Of a stretch of DNA of 64,000 nt, positions 1 to 13,761 are shown piece after piece (position 1 is the first letter of the stretch; each line of letters opens with the position of its first letter). The notes below the pieces were generated by a model, which saw only the letters and a program-made list of their open reading frames with translations, was not told the DNA's origin and did not search any database. Origin of the DNA: Rotaria socialis (taxonomy: Eukaryota; Rotifera; Eurotatoria; Philodinida; Philodinidae); assembly GCA_905331475.1 (NCBI GenBank), contig CAJNYU010002702.1, positions 62,001 to 126,000 on the forward strand. The letters are read 5' to 3'. Both the position numbers and the translations under genes were made by a program.

Positions 1-3000
1 TCGTGCATGTGCGCCATGGTATATATATCAAGGAAGAAATATATCTGGTTGCATCTTAAATCAAAATAATGTACCTATTTGTTCATTAACGAATAATTTT
101 GATCGTGATGGACAATTTACAATATGTTCAGGTTCTTTAAGACAAATATCATTGCTAAGAAATAAAATTTGATTTTTAGAACCAATCTATCTCAGTTTAT
201 GTAACAACGTGTTTTGTGGTGGCGGTACATGTATTGTAACAAGTCGTAATTTAACCTATTGTCAATGTCAACCGGGTTTAACGGGTGCCAATTGTGATCA
301 ACGTATGAAGAGCATTAAAAAAGACTGATCAATCAAATTAAGCTTTTTCATTTTTTTAAATAGTCATTCAATGTAATAGTATTAATTGTCTAAATAATGG
401 AACATGTATTACATTATCAACGGGATTTTTTCGTTGTGCCTGTCAATCTGGCTATGGAGGAAGTTATTGTCAATTCAGTAAACCTATTAGATATTTTCTT
501 TTTATTTCTTTGTACTTTAATCCTTTTTTGCTATAGATATAACTGCTTGTGTATTTCCTTTTGTTGATAATCAAAATCAAACACATAATACATGCATAAC
601 AACAAGTGATTATTTAGCAGGAACAGTCGCATGGTGTCGAAATAATCGTGGTCAACCAATGAGCTGTGAAAGTATGATCAAGTTTGTCTTTTGATATTTA
701 GTACCGATTGAACTATTTGTAGTTGATTATTGTGCACGAAAACCATGTGTATATGGTACATGTATTCCATCAATCCGATGGGCATTTGGTAATTCATATC
801 CATCTTTTATATGTAATTGTTCGATTGGTTTTACGGGAATTCTATGCGCATACGGTAGACAGATTTTTGTTATAAAAAAGACTATATATATATTATTATT
901 GATTTTAGCTTATTTTCGATTAAAAGCGCTGTATCTTGCTCCAAATATTTCTCAAACAACACTTAATGCTTTAGAATCTCCAACAACACAAGCGTATACA
1001 AGTCTATCGAATATGTTTCGGAATTTAATTCGTAATGCAACAAATTCAAGTTTCGATTTTTTGCCATTATACTATACAACGTACATTTTATTCGACAAAA
1101 TAAAATCTAATATGTTACTGTTCGACTTTCTTTAGATTTCGACTTGCTACTGGAAACTATTATCAAATAACTGCTGATATGTCATATGCTGGTAATCTAA
1201 GTCAAACTGATATTGCAAACATAGTAACACCACTTCTTTCAAATCTTCCGCCACAATTCAATGCTACATATATCAACAATGGCCTGTTAGACCCCGACTC
1301 AATTCAACCACTTAATCGTAAGTAGCTAATGGATATAGTTTTTATTCTGAAATACAATTTAAAATAAGATATGAAATACAGAATATGTATACCTATCTAT
1401 TCCCTAAAGATCATAATAGACGGCATCGATACACTTTTATAGACATGGAGGAAATGATTTATCGAAGATAGAAGCATTTTGTTGCTATACAATCTAAAAC
1501 TATATGTAAATGAAGTATTATTCTAGTACATGAACTCATATTTCCTTACGGATTTTCTGAGATTAACTTTAAGGATGAATGTAAAGAAATGTATCTGAAC
1601 ATAGTTAAATAGAATAAAACAATCTGCTCATACAATTCGAAAAAACATCTACGTTGTGTTTTACATTGTCATCCTGTCAATACTTTATCTGCAACTTTGT
1701 TTGCATTTTGATTTTAAGCTGCACCTAATTGTACTTTACCGTATGCTATTAATGGTCAGTCATTAGCTGTATGCCATGTGGACAGCAATGCACTTGCTTA
1801 TTGTGCTTATGCACAAACTTATACATTAGTTGATCGAAAACTATGCGATGCTACTAACTTACCAACAGCACAGTATACAGCATGTAGTATATTAAATATA
1901 ACAAATCCATGTAATAGTACAGCTAATTTTCCTATTCAATGTGTTGCTGCTGACGATGGATGGACTTGTTTTTGTCAAGTTACACAAACACTAGGCAAAA
2001 ACTGTGGAGATTTAAGTATGAAAATCATTTTGTTTTTTCATATAAACAAGAAATATTTCTCGATAGATTTTTGTCGAAATGGTTCATTACTTTGTCAAAA
2101 TAATGCAACTTGTATTAATCGACCTGATTTACTAGATTTTTCTTGTAGTTGTACTAATCCATATTATGGCCGTTATTGTCAAAAATGTAAATATGAAAAT
2201 TTAGTTATCGAATAAATAATATTTGTTTTTCGTTTCTATTAGTTAATGTTGGCTATACAATGTATTTACTCAATTATTCAAATAGAACGTCACCTGGCCT
2301 TCCAGCATTAATAGCAAGTATTAATCAAACCATCATAAATATTACAAATGGATCTGTTATAGCTACCAGTATTACCATAAGGTAATAGGAAAATAATAAA
2401 ATGAAATGTTCGCTAATCTAATGTTCTTTTTTAAATTTCTTCTTCATTGTAGTCCCTCCGGTCAAGTGACACTACTTGTAGAAGGCACCAATTATTCGAT
2501 TCCAGGACTTGAAACATCTTTAGTGGGCGCAGTTAATAATAATTTGACAGTGGGTCCTTACCTTGTTGCTTTTAATCGAACGAATATTGTTTCAATAGAA
2601 AGTTAGTAACATCATATTTAAAAATATTATATTTAGAAAAGACAGGCACGATATCTTTATCTAGCTAATTCTACGTGCTTTTTTCCGTTTGCCTATGATG
2701 GTGTTAGTTATACGTCATGTACAACAATAGGATATGGTTTTCCTTGGTGTAGTACAACACCAGTTTTTAGTGGTCATATCATTGATTGTCGAAATAGTAT
2801 GTTTTTATAAAAATTTTCAAAAGATTCTTAAAATTTTGTTTGATTTTACATGTTCTTAGTCAACTGGTGTGCATCAGGTCCATGTTTGAATAATGGAACA
2901 TGTACAATTGATAATGCATTAGGAACATTTAGATGTAATTGTGCTGATGGGTGGACTGGTGTCCAGTGTGGCTATCGTAAGCAATACTTCTTTTTTTAAA

Positions 3001-6000
3001 TAATTGACTTATTTCAGTCGTTCGTATTTAGCTTCTGAAACTATCATAATTGTTGTTCCACTTGGAAATAGCACTTATAATAATTTAACTTATCTTAATA
3101 TTAGTGCATTATTACCAAATGTAACAAATGGTACAATTAATATTGATACTATACGGTAAACAAACACTTCACTCGCCTCTCAAGTAATTCTTCTTCTTAT
3201 TAAAAAAAAATATTTTCTAGTCCTGGTCCAAATAACACAATTATAATAACAATAATTGTCAATGGTAGTAGGGTACCAAATATAACCTGGCCAAATATAT
3301 TAAATATAACTGTTTTTCCAACGAAAAGTAAGAACATGAAAGTGCAGATATCAAAAGAAGTATTTATTAATAATAAAAAAATTATTGTAGATATTAATGG
3401 TTGCGTATTCCCATATATATATAATAATAGAACATATTCTACATGTATACCGCTCAATTTATTTCGTTCAACGTATTGTTGTGAAAATTCAAACTGTGAT
3501 CTAAATCCTCAATGGCAACTTTGTAATAATTCAAGTAAATAATCAGATTTAATAAATTTTAAACTTATATTTTGATTCGGACAACTTCTTTTCATCTTTA
3601 TTAGATATTTGTGCTGCTTGTGCACCTAATGCGGGTTGTACAATGACTGGATCTGGTCTTATTTCATGTGTTTGTCCAGTGGGTACAACTGGAAATCTTT
3701 GTGATATATGTTAGTCTTTTATTTTTACATTTCGAATTATTATTTCGTTGTATTTTTTTTCCTATTCAGCTATTGATTTATGCGCACAATCCAATCGTAG
3801 TTGTCTTAATAATGGTGTTTGTGTTATTAATCCAAACACATCAGCAGGCTATTGTAATTGTAGTTCGCCATCTTTTAGTGGAAGTCGATGTGAAGTATGA
3901 AAATAAAAAGGAAAACATTTAATTTAAATCGACTGTTTTATTTTTGTTTTCATTTTAAAGATTTTTCTTCCATGTCTATCTTTTCCATGTTTAAATAATG
4001 GTGCATGTTCAGCAAGTTCAATTGGAACAGTTCAGTGTAATTGTACAAATTGTTATAGTGGCCCACTTTGTCAAAACACAAACTATTGTTGTTTGAATGT
4101 ATGTTCACCAAATGGCCAATGTCTACTTGGAGTCAATAATTCGTACACGTGTATATGCCAACCTAATTATGTTGGAGTTAATTGCACTACATTTAATCCA
4201 TGCGCTATTCTTCCATGTGCAAATAATGGTAATATTTTTTTCCGAAAAAATATTTTTTTGTATATTTTTATTTGACTTTAGGAACTTGTATTATTACAAG
4301 CGGAACTAGTTATCAATGTTTGTGCCCAGCAGGATGGTCAGGTGCTAGCTGTACTATTCAAGTAAATCCATGTGCATCGTTGCCTTGTCGAAATAATGGA
4401 CAATGCCTGGCTATTGGTAATCAATTCATTTGTAATTGTCTGGCGGGTTTTAATGGAACATTTTGCGATATTCCAATAAATCCATGTGCTAGCAATCCTT
4501 GTAAATAATTTTGTTTTAAAATGTTTTCCGACTAATTTCATTCAAAAATTCATTTTATTCCTTAGGTTTAAATAACGGTACATGTTATCAACAAATAACA
4601 AATTCTTTGTTTAATACAACTGCATCTTTGTTTGGTTATGCTTGCGTATGTAATCCAACATTGTATTCTGGTGCACGTTGTGAACTTCTTATTTCACCGT
4701 GTCCAACAAATCCAGCTATGCCATCACCGTGTCGTAATGGTGGTACATGTACTCCAAGTGCTAATGGTTCAACATATAATTGTTTTTGTGGATTTCCATA
4801 TGCTGGCAATAACTGTGATCAAATCATTAACCCATGCGCACCGAATCCATGCGCACCGAATGGTCAATGTTTTCTTAATCTAGTTACGTCAAGTTTCACG
4901 TGCGTTTGTATAAATTCAACTTACACCGGTCCACTATGTCAAAATTTAACCAATCCGTGTTTATCATCTCCATGTTTCAATGGTTCGACTTGTATATTAA
5001 ATGGATCAAATTTTATTTGTCAATGTCCACCTAATCGTACGGGAATTTTTTGTCAAAGTCTTCTACCACCATGCACAGCTGCAACATGTTTCAATAATGG
5101 TACATGTCTTTTTTCTGGTAGCACAGTCACTTGTGTATGTCCACCATTATTTACTGGTCCTCAATGTCTTCAAAATATCAATCTATGTTCTCCATCGCCA
5201 TGTTTAAATAATGGTACTTGTATTATTTCATCGCCTACTACAGTTTCTTGTCAGTGTTCAACACTATGGACAGGAAATTTATGTGGAATATTAGTTAATC
5301 CATGTTTAACATATCCTTGTTTTTTTGGTGGTACTTGTTTATTAAATAGTTTATATCAGCCAACTTGCGTATGTCCACCAACACAAACAGGATTATATTG
5401 CCTGACAACAATTGATCCATGTTTAAGTGGACCTTGTTATAATAATGGTACATGTATTTCAAATTCTGCCAAAACAACCTATACATGTATATGTCCAATT
5501 TTATATACGGGTAGTACATGTGCGAGTTTAGCTAATCCATGTTTACCCAGTCCATGTTTATTTGGTACATGTTATTCATTAAATAATGGATCATATTATT
5601 GTGCATGTGCAGCTTCCTATACAGGACTTATTTGTGATCAACCTATTAATCAATGTGCCTTTTTACCATGGTAAATTCTATTTGAAAATCAAATTAAAAA
5701 ATAAAAGATTTTGCTTATTAAAATTTATTCTTTTTTCTAGTGTCAATAATGGCACTTGTACAAACCTTGGTACAACTTATCTCTGTGTATGTCCACCAGG
5801 TTTTTCGGGTAATTCATGTGAACAAATAATAAATCCATGTTCAAGTAATCCTTGTCAAACCGGTACATGCTATCTAACAGGAATTCGTTTTGTATGTGCA
5901 TGTGATGCATCACATACGGGAGCTTTCTGTCAAACACAGTTAAATCCATGCCTTTCAAATCCATGTCTTAATAATCAAACATGTTTAAATAGTGGAACAA

Positions 6001-9000
6001 CTACAACTTATACATGTAATTGTGTAACGCCATTTACAGGTCAACGTTGTCAAACAACACTTTTACCATGTACAACGATGGTTTGTTTGAATGGTGGTAC
6101 TTGTTTACAGACAACATTAGTAACAAGTCAGTGTTTATGTCCAAATGGTTATTCAGGTACCTATTGTGAACTAGTCATAAATCCTTGCCAATCTCAACCT
6201 TGTTTTAATAATGGAACTTGTTTATCATCATTAAATAATATCTATGTATGCAATTGCTTATCATATTATACCGGTACTTTTTGTGAACAATATAATCCAT
6301 GCATGAATTATACATGTTTAAATGGTGGCACTTGCGTTATTTCTCCATTAACTATTGGTGGTCGAACTTGTCTATGTCCACCAGCGTATACTGGTCAAAT
6401 TTGTAACACAGCAATAAACCCTTGTTCAAGTTCACCATGTGTTAATAATGGTGTTTGTTTATCAGCGCTAGGAACAACTAATTTTACATGTATTTGTACA
6501 CCAACATATACCGGAATATTTTGTGACGTGTATATTAATCCATGTATAAATTACTTGTGCTCAAACGGTGGTACTTGTTATCGAACTATTAATGGAACAC
6601 CAGTGTGTTCGTGTTTACCAAGTTTTACAGGAGCTCAGGTTTGAACATGTATTTTCGCTTGTATAATGTATAAAAACCATATTGTTTTTATTTTCTAATA
6701 GTGTTTAACTCAAATTAATCCTTGTCTATCAGCACCATGCCTTAACAATGGTATGTGTTCATCCTTATTACCGATTTATAATTATACATGTACATGTCCA
6801 TCCAATTATACTGGATATCGTTGTGAAAATTTTATTGCCTCATGTTCAACAATATTATGTCAAAATGGTGGTACTTGCGTTTATAATGGTCTGAGTGCTG
6901 TTTCATGTATATGCCCACCTACATGGACGAGTACACTATGCACACAACGTATAGATCCATGTACAACATCAAATCCTTGTTTAAATTCTGGTATATGTAT
7001 TGCAATATTTAATAGTACTAATCAAACAACGATTGCATGTCAATGTGTCGCTGCATTTACTGGTTAGAACTTTTGTTTTGCTGTATCAAAAAGTTATATT
7101 TCTAAAAATATTTTTGTATTTTCAGGTCAATATTGTGAAACAAATATATCACCATGTACACAATTACCATGCATCAATGGTCAATGTTTACTACGTGCTG
7201 ATGGAACCCCGATATGTTATTGTAATAATCAATGGACAGGTGCAGCTTGTAATACATTAATATCTCCATGTACATCTCAACCATGTCTGAATAATGGTGT
7301 TTGTTATTCAACTGGAATAAACTATACATGTATCTGTTCTCAAGGTTATTCTGGTGTACGCTGTGAAATTGTTTCACCAACATTGTGTACATTAACTTGT
7401 TCAAATAGTGGAACATGTGCTATACGTGGACAAGATAATACACAAATATGTATTTGTCCTACAGGTTATACAGGTATGCGATGTGAAATGCAATTATCAC
7501 CCTGTACGCCATCACCATGTTTGAATAATGGTGTCTGCTTTCCAGCAACATATCCTAATGGTACATTAGGTTTTCAATGTGCTTGTACAGCACCGTATAC
7601 TGGTGAGTATAATTGATTTTCTAAATTTATTGTAGAATGTAAAAGAAATATACTTAAGGTCCAATATGTGCAACTTATATGCCATTAGCATGTGGAAATA
7701 CAACGTGTTTAAACGGTGGAACATGTTTTATTAGTGGTAATCAAACAGTTTGCCTATGTTCAAGTTTATTTACAGGAATTCATTGTGAATCCTTAATTAA
7801 TCCATGTAATAGTAAGCGAACCTTTTTAATACATGTTTGTTTTTAATTCTTCATTCAATTTTATAATACAAGGTCAACCTTGTGTTAATGGTGGTATATG
7901 TTATACTACACCAACCGGTCGTAAAAAACGTCAAATCATAACAGCAATGGGATACTATTGTCAATGTCCAAGTTTGTACACAGGAACTCGGTGTGAATCC
8001 TATATTTCCTTATGTGGATCAAATCCGTGTCAAAACAATGGAACATGCTATCAAGGTCTATCATTAAATATAATATATTGTGCTTGTATGCAAAATTATA
8101 CGGGAACATTTTGCAATACACCATTGAATGCAAGCAATGTTTGTAGAGCAAATCCTTCGATTTGTTTGAATGGTGGAACATGTCAAATTAGTTCATCTTC
8201 ATCACAAGGATTTTCATGTACATGTTCACCTACAACAACAGGTTATTTTTGTGAGCGACCGATTGATCTATGCCAAACGAATCCAAAACCATGTGCTAAT
8301 AACGGAACTTGTGTAAGCTTATCAATTAGAGTCTCTTCTTTTTAATGCTATCGGGTTTATATTTGTCTTTTAAAACCTAGGTTGCATCTCTAACCGGTTA
8401 TATATGCATTTGTCCGAATGGCTTTTCTGGTACTAATTGTTCGATTTCAACAAATCCATGTAGTTCACAACCTTGCTTTCGTAATGGAACATGTATTGCT
8501 CTCGGTACACAATCTTATACATGTATTTGTCCAACGGGCTATCTCGGTACTCGATGTGAAATATGTAATTGCCTGTGTAACATTTATCCGTGTATGCCTT
8601 TTGACTTTGTTCTTGAAAAATAAATATTTTGAAATGCAATTACTATTTATTTAGGTCTTAATGGAGGTATATGCCAGCAAACTACTCTTGGAGGTGTTGC
8701 ATGTACTTGCCAACCTGGTTATACTGGCGTTCGATGGTATGTATTACTAGTGATTATTTGCTTCTTTTTTTCCCCAAAAGCATTCATATTTTAGTGAAAC
8801 TTCTCTACTTCCTTGTGATTCGAATCCATGTAAGCTAAATTAATTGGCATTATTAATACAAAATTTCCTAATATACATATATTTTTTTTTGTAGGCTTAA
8901 ATGGAGGTGTATGTTTATATGATCCAGCGACGATGATAATGACTTGCCAATGTTGTGGTCTCGCAACTGGAAGGTCTTTTAAATTGATTTATCATTTATC

Positions 9001-12000
9001 TTTTTTCTGTATGACTTTACATATGAAACATTCATGTTTAGATTTTGTGAAATCTTGATCAATCCATGTAATACATCCATTCCGTATTGTTTTAATGGTG
9101 GCACGTGTGTTTCGAATACAAATGTGCAACCAATCTGTATTTGTCCAAATACTTTTACTGGTAATTAAAAAAAAAGAACAACACATTTAACTGAAATTAT
9201 CGGTCTTTTGTCTATGCTTTCTCTTCCATTTATCTAGGCACGTATTGTGAAATATATTCAAATCCATGTGCATCAATCAGTTGTATCCAAGGAACTTGCG
9301 TCATATTAGCTAATTCAACATTTCTTTGTCTTTGTCCAACTGGTCGTTCAGGTAGTTATTGTCAAATAGTTGATCCATGTTTAGTCACATCTGGAACCAT
9401 AGCACCATGTCGTAATGGTGGTACTTGCATTCGTTTAAGTACTACATCATACATATGTGTATGTCCCATTGGGTTTAATGGTGCTTATTGTGATATAGTA
9501 AATCCATGTTCGAATATACCATGTGCACCAAATGCCACATGTGCTGCTTTAATAAATGGTAGTGCTATTTGTTTATGTCCTCCTGGTATGACAGGTAGTC
9601 TTTGTAATCAAAAAATAATCAGTTCATTTTGTGCATCATCACCTTGTCTTAATAATGGTACTTGTATCGGAACAATATGTTTATGTCCAAGCAATACCGC
9701 TGGTCCGACATGTACTACAATTGGAGCTCCATGTCCGACACCGTCTCAGCCATCACTTGTTTGTTTAAATGGTGGTACATGTATACCTGGTTATGGATGC
9801 TTTTGTAATGCTGGATTTACTGGTGCAAATTGTGGCACACCAATATTTAATAGCTGTACAAGTTCGACCTGCTTCAATGGAGGTACATGTGTACAACTAT
9901 TTAATAATACATTAATATGTTTATGCCCAGCGGGATATACTGGCTCACGATGTGAAGCATATAATTCATTGTGTGTGCCAAATCCATGTCAATTCAATGG
10001 TACCTGTATTCCAAGTGGTACCACTGGTTACATTTGTATTTGTCCACCGAATTTTACAGGACCACAATGTAATCTTGTTACTAATCCTTGTCTTTATTTA
10101 CCCTGTAAGTATTTGAATAGTTGACACAGGAAAATAAATGTCATTTATAAATTAATTAAACATCATTTTTAGGTTTAAGCGGTGGTACTTGTATACCACT
10201 TCCTAATGGTGGTTACACCTGCATTTGTCTATCAACATATACTGGCGCACAATGCCAAACGATTATAAATCCTTGTTTATCAATGCCATGCAATGCTGGT
10301 ACATGTATAAGTATCAATAGTGGTCTTGCTTATTTATGTAATTGTCCACCACAATTAACTGGCTCAACATGTCTCGTTGCTAATCCATGTGGTATTCAAT
10401 CTTGTCTTAACGGTGGAACCTGCATATTAACAGGTACTAGTACATATATATGTGTATGTCCAATAAATTATTCGGGTGCATATTGTCAAGTAAATAATTT
10501 ATGTTTATCAAATCCATGTTTAAATGGTGGAACATGCACGGTGTTAACTACATCAATGATATCATGTTTATGTACACCAGCATATTATGGTAATCTATGT
10601 CAAATATTAAATCCGTGTCAAAATTCTATGTGTACTCATGGTATTTGCCAAATCAGTGGTCTATCGTTAACAGCTCAATGTGCATGTTATGCTGGATGGA
10701 CAGGTACATATTGTGATATATACATTGCTTGTTTAAGTAATCCTTGTCTATATGGTACATGTGTATCATCGACGTCTTGTGGTTATGTATGTAATTGCAT
10801 AGCTGGTTACTATGGTCCACAATGCCAATATCCAATGGTACAAACACCATGTCAGAGTAGCCCATGTCATAACGGTGGTACATGTCAACTAACAACGAAT
10901 GGATATGTATGTTTATGTCCAGCTTATTATGTTGGTGTTAATTGTGACTATACTAATCCGTGTTTATTAAATGGAGCTTCTTCATCGTGCCAATCCATAT
11001 TAGTATCCGCAGGAAATTATAATTGTTTGTGTCCGACAAATCCAGTAAGTTTAATCCGTATCTATTCGATTCATTAGTTTGTAAAAAGTTACTATTTCTG
11101 AATATTTAGTGTTCAAGTAACCCATGTCAATATGGAAGTTGCGTTGTAATCAATTCTGGTCTTGGATATAGTTGTTCATGTTATTCAAATTATCTAGGTT
11201 TACAATGTAATCTACAAAGCCCGTGTACTTTAAATACATGCTATAATGGTGGTCTATGTAAAGCCACTCTAAATGATGCAAATACACAAGTAATTCCAAC
11301 ATGTGAATGTCAATCTTCTCTGGGTAGTTCTTGTCAATATTATAATCCATGTGTATCATTGCCATGTATGAATAATGGAACATGTGCAGGCTATGCAAAT
11401 GTAACGTATTTCTATCGTTGTACTTGTCCTATGGGTTACTCTGGTGACCGTTGTCAATATTATGTAGCACAAGTTCGTTGTGACTCTGTTAATATTCCAA
11501 ATACTTGCCGCAATGGTGGTACTTGTGTGTTAATTGGTACGAATACACAATGTCTTTGTACATCAATGTATACTGGCTCATTATGTGAAAGTCTAATTAA
11601 TATGTGTAATTTACCTGTATGCCAAAATGGTGGAACATGTGTAACACTGAATAGTATCAATGTTCTATGTCAATGTTTACCATCGTTTCAAGGGCAATAC
11701 TGTCAATATCCGACAGATCCGTGTTCAGTTCAACCATGTCTTAATGGTGGAAAATGTATTTCATCATCATCGACGTTTACATGTAATTGTGCACAAACCA
11801 TGTATACAGGATCAAGATGTGAAGCATTAATTTCATCACCATGTACAATAAATCCAGTAAATGATATTTTTTATTTCTTATGCTGAAAACTTTTCTCGTG
11901 TTGTTGTTTTTTTCTCTCTCGTTTTAATAGTGTTTAAATAGTGGTACATGTCAACCAGTTGGTTCATCATATGTTTGTTTGTGTCAAACAGGTTTTACTG

Positions 12001-12819
12001 GTCTAACATGTGCACAATCAATAAATATTTGTTCAACAATTCAATGTCTTAATGGTGGAACTTGTGCAAACTATGGTACATTTAGTTTATGTAACTGTGT
12101 AATTACTTACACTGGCGATCGTTGTCAATATGCCAATCTATGCTATCCAACTTCACCATGTTTATATGGTGGAACATGTATATCTGTACTAAATAGTTTT
12201 TCATGTCAATGTCCCGTTGGTCGAACAGGTACAACATGTCAATTATTATTTGATAATCCATGTGCAGGCGGTTATCAGTGCCTAAATAGTGGAACATGTA
12301 TCATATTATCAGGTACAACACAAGTAGGTTGTTTGTGTCCAAACAATTTTACCGGTGAAAAATGTGAATTAGGTTTGTTAGAAATTCTATGATTAATTTC
12401 GGTAACGGATTAATCTTTTGTTTAGCGTTGTCACCTGTTTCTACACAAACAACATTATCATCATCGATTATAACAATTGTTTCTCAATCATCACCAGTGA
12501 CTATTCAAACAACATCATCGAACTATTTAAATATGACTAATGCACCATATATATGTAATGATATATCACTTGCTTGTCTTGCTTATGGTGCTTATTGTGC
12601 TCGTGAAATTGAATTTTCTGGTGTTCCATGTCGAGTTCTGTGTCCAAGAACTTGTAATACTTGTAAGTTGAAACTGATAAATATGTATAGATACTATCTC
12701 GATATTTATGTTAAGGTTGCGAAGACTTCTATACAGATGGTACATGTTCATTAGAAAAATGTCAAATTAATCCTCAACTAGAGCCTTATTGTCGAAAATC
12801 ATGCATCTGCAAAATATGA
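1..12819 (+). CDS. Giant secreted multi-EGF protein with FN2-like, SEA-like and ShKT-like modules (5' partial)
   Basis: Likely an extracellular matrix, mucin-like or adhesion protein. The gene enters from the left edge; the reading frame starts at base 2. I place 37 exons: 1-131, 180-302, 364-477, 537-671, 723-854, 909-1080, 1136-1317, 1719-2015, 2067-2186, 2243-2381, 2453-2601, 2665-2796, 2860-2976, 3032-3155, 3221-3327, 3391-3534, 3605-3709, 3770-3894, 3961-4228, 4282-4500, 4566-5670, 5741-6638, 6702-7062, 7126-7602, 7659-7811, 7873-8312, 8381-8564, 8655-8736, 8795-8829, 8895-8973, 9042-9160, 9238-10104, 10173-11044, 11110-11856, 11931-12372, 12426-12662, 12716-12819. They sum to 3,411 codons plus stop. 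About 69 EGF units follow the pattern C-x-x-x-PC-x-NGGTC-...-C-x-C-...-G-x-x-C. The C-terminus has a Ser/Thr-rich linker, an ShKT-like six-cysteine module (about 12550-12662) and a final Cys-rich tail. No membrane segment is visible before the stop, so secretion is inferred. N-glycosylation sequons are frequent. Exact exon borders are hand calls. Confidence 0.88.
537..3534 (+). repeat. Repeated exon cassette FN2-like / EGF / SEA-like in the giant EGF gene
   Basis: Each module sits in its own exon. FN2-like exons (pattern C-x-PF/PY-x-Y-x-G-...-C-...-WC) lie at 537-671, 1719-2015, 2665-2796 and 3391-3534, with another at 1-131. Each of the first three is followed by one EGF exon (723-854, 2067-2186, 2860-2976) and then by a two-exon, sequon-rich, beta-strand-like module (909-1317, 2243-2601, 3032-3327). 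That module resembles a SEA domain in the first copy and is shorter in the others, so the SEA label is tentative. Introns between modules are phase 1, and the intron inside each SEA-like module is phase 2 in all three copies. This is direct evidence of tandem duplication of a four-exon unit by symmetric-phase exon shuffling. Confidence 0.7.
1318..1718 (+). other. Long (401 bp) intron in the giant EGF gene
   Basis: This GT-AG intron separates the first SEA-like module from the third FN2-like module. It is about seven times longer than the neighbouring introns. I see no reading frame, repeat or RNA-like structure in it; it is AT-rich sequence only. Confidence 0.6.
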
Positions 12820-13761
12820 CTATAATGCATTACTTTTCTTTTTGATTTTTATTAAAATACATTTCTAATTTAAGAACTTATTTTTTAATTAGGATATAAC
12901 TAAATAATTTTATCAAATAAAATATTCCATTATTATCTTCTATGTACACTTGTTTTTTTTAAGCAAAAACATTATAATCACTTCAACGAAATTTCACAAT
13001 GCTCTGCTGTTCTCATCGATATCACACTCACGCATGATAAAAACAGTCCTATTTATTTCAATTGAAATACAACTTTTGATACAATTCAAGTTTTTGTATT
13101 TAGAAAATTTTTCTATAAAATCTTACGAAGAAAATTATTCATATACCGTCGTTTGAAATTAACAAAAAAAACTGTCGATATTCTTAACATTTTCTATTGA
13201 AGACAGAAGAAAAAGTTAGCATAATCGAACAGTTCGTTAGTGAAAAATCAGGAGGCTTCTTCATTTTTCTTGAGAAAATTATACCATTTTCTACGAACAG
13301 CAAAATGATGTATAAATGTCGATGTTTTTCAACGAAACATTTCAACCGACTTCGATTATTCAAACTTTGATAGTTGTATTGTCAATGGATAGATGATATT
13401 TTGCGATGATCTTTATATACCTATTTGAAATACAAAAACAAATAAGATGCGATCATCAAAATGTGTTCAAAATAAATTTTCCTAAATGCTATATTCAATT
13501 GTTGAGTGTTAAGATGAAAAAATAATTACTTTGTACAGAGTAACTATTGATATTTTAAAAATAATAAGTTTTTTTTGTTTATTTTTCCATTAGCCACTGA
13601 TAGACAGATTCATCGAACCAGTTGTCGTAGAATTTTGAAATAAATAAACAAAATCATTAAACAATTGAAGGATCGATGAAATAACAGAATGGAAAAATAA
13701 CGATCTGTCTTACATTACAGCACATGTAGACACAGCAAACACTAAAAGACACAACGACATT
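12820..13761. other. Intergenic region between the EGF gene and the RdRP gene
   Basis: AT-rich sequence with no convincing coding potential. It must hold the 3' end of the EGF transcript, with an AATAAA at 12916-12921 about 100 bases after the stop, and the promoter of the RdRP gene. No recognisable TATA box or repeat was found. Confidence 0.5.
12916..12921 (+). promoter_or_regulatory. Polyadenylation signal of the EGF gene
   Basis: An AATAAA hexamer 97 bases downstream of the TGA stop, the first one after it on this strand. Confidence 0.5.

Noticed and set aside
4338-12297. Many open frames antisense to, or in other frames of, the EGF array
   Set aside because: They are shadows of the repetitive Cys/Asn/Gly codons of the real plus-strand gene, and they change frame at its exon borders.
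12540-12819. C-terminal ShK-like module as a toxin gene
   Set aside because: It is the last small Cys-rich domain of a giant matrix-type protein; such ShKT domains are common in non-toxic animal extracellular proteins.
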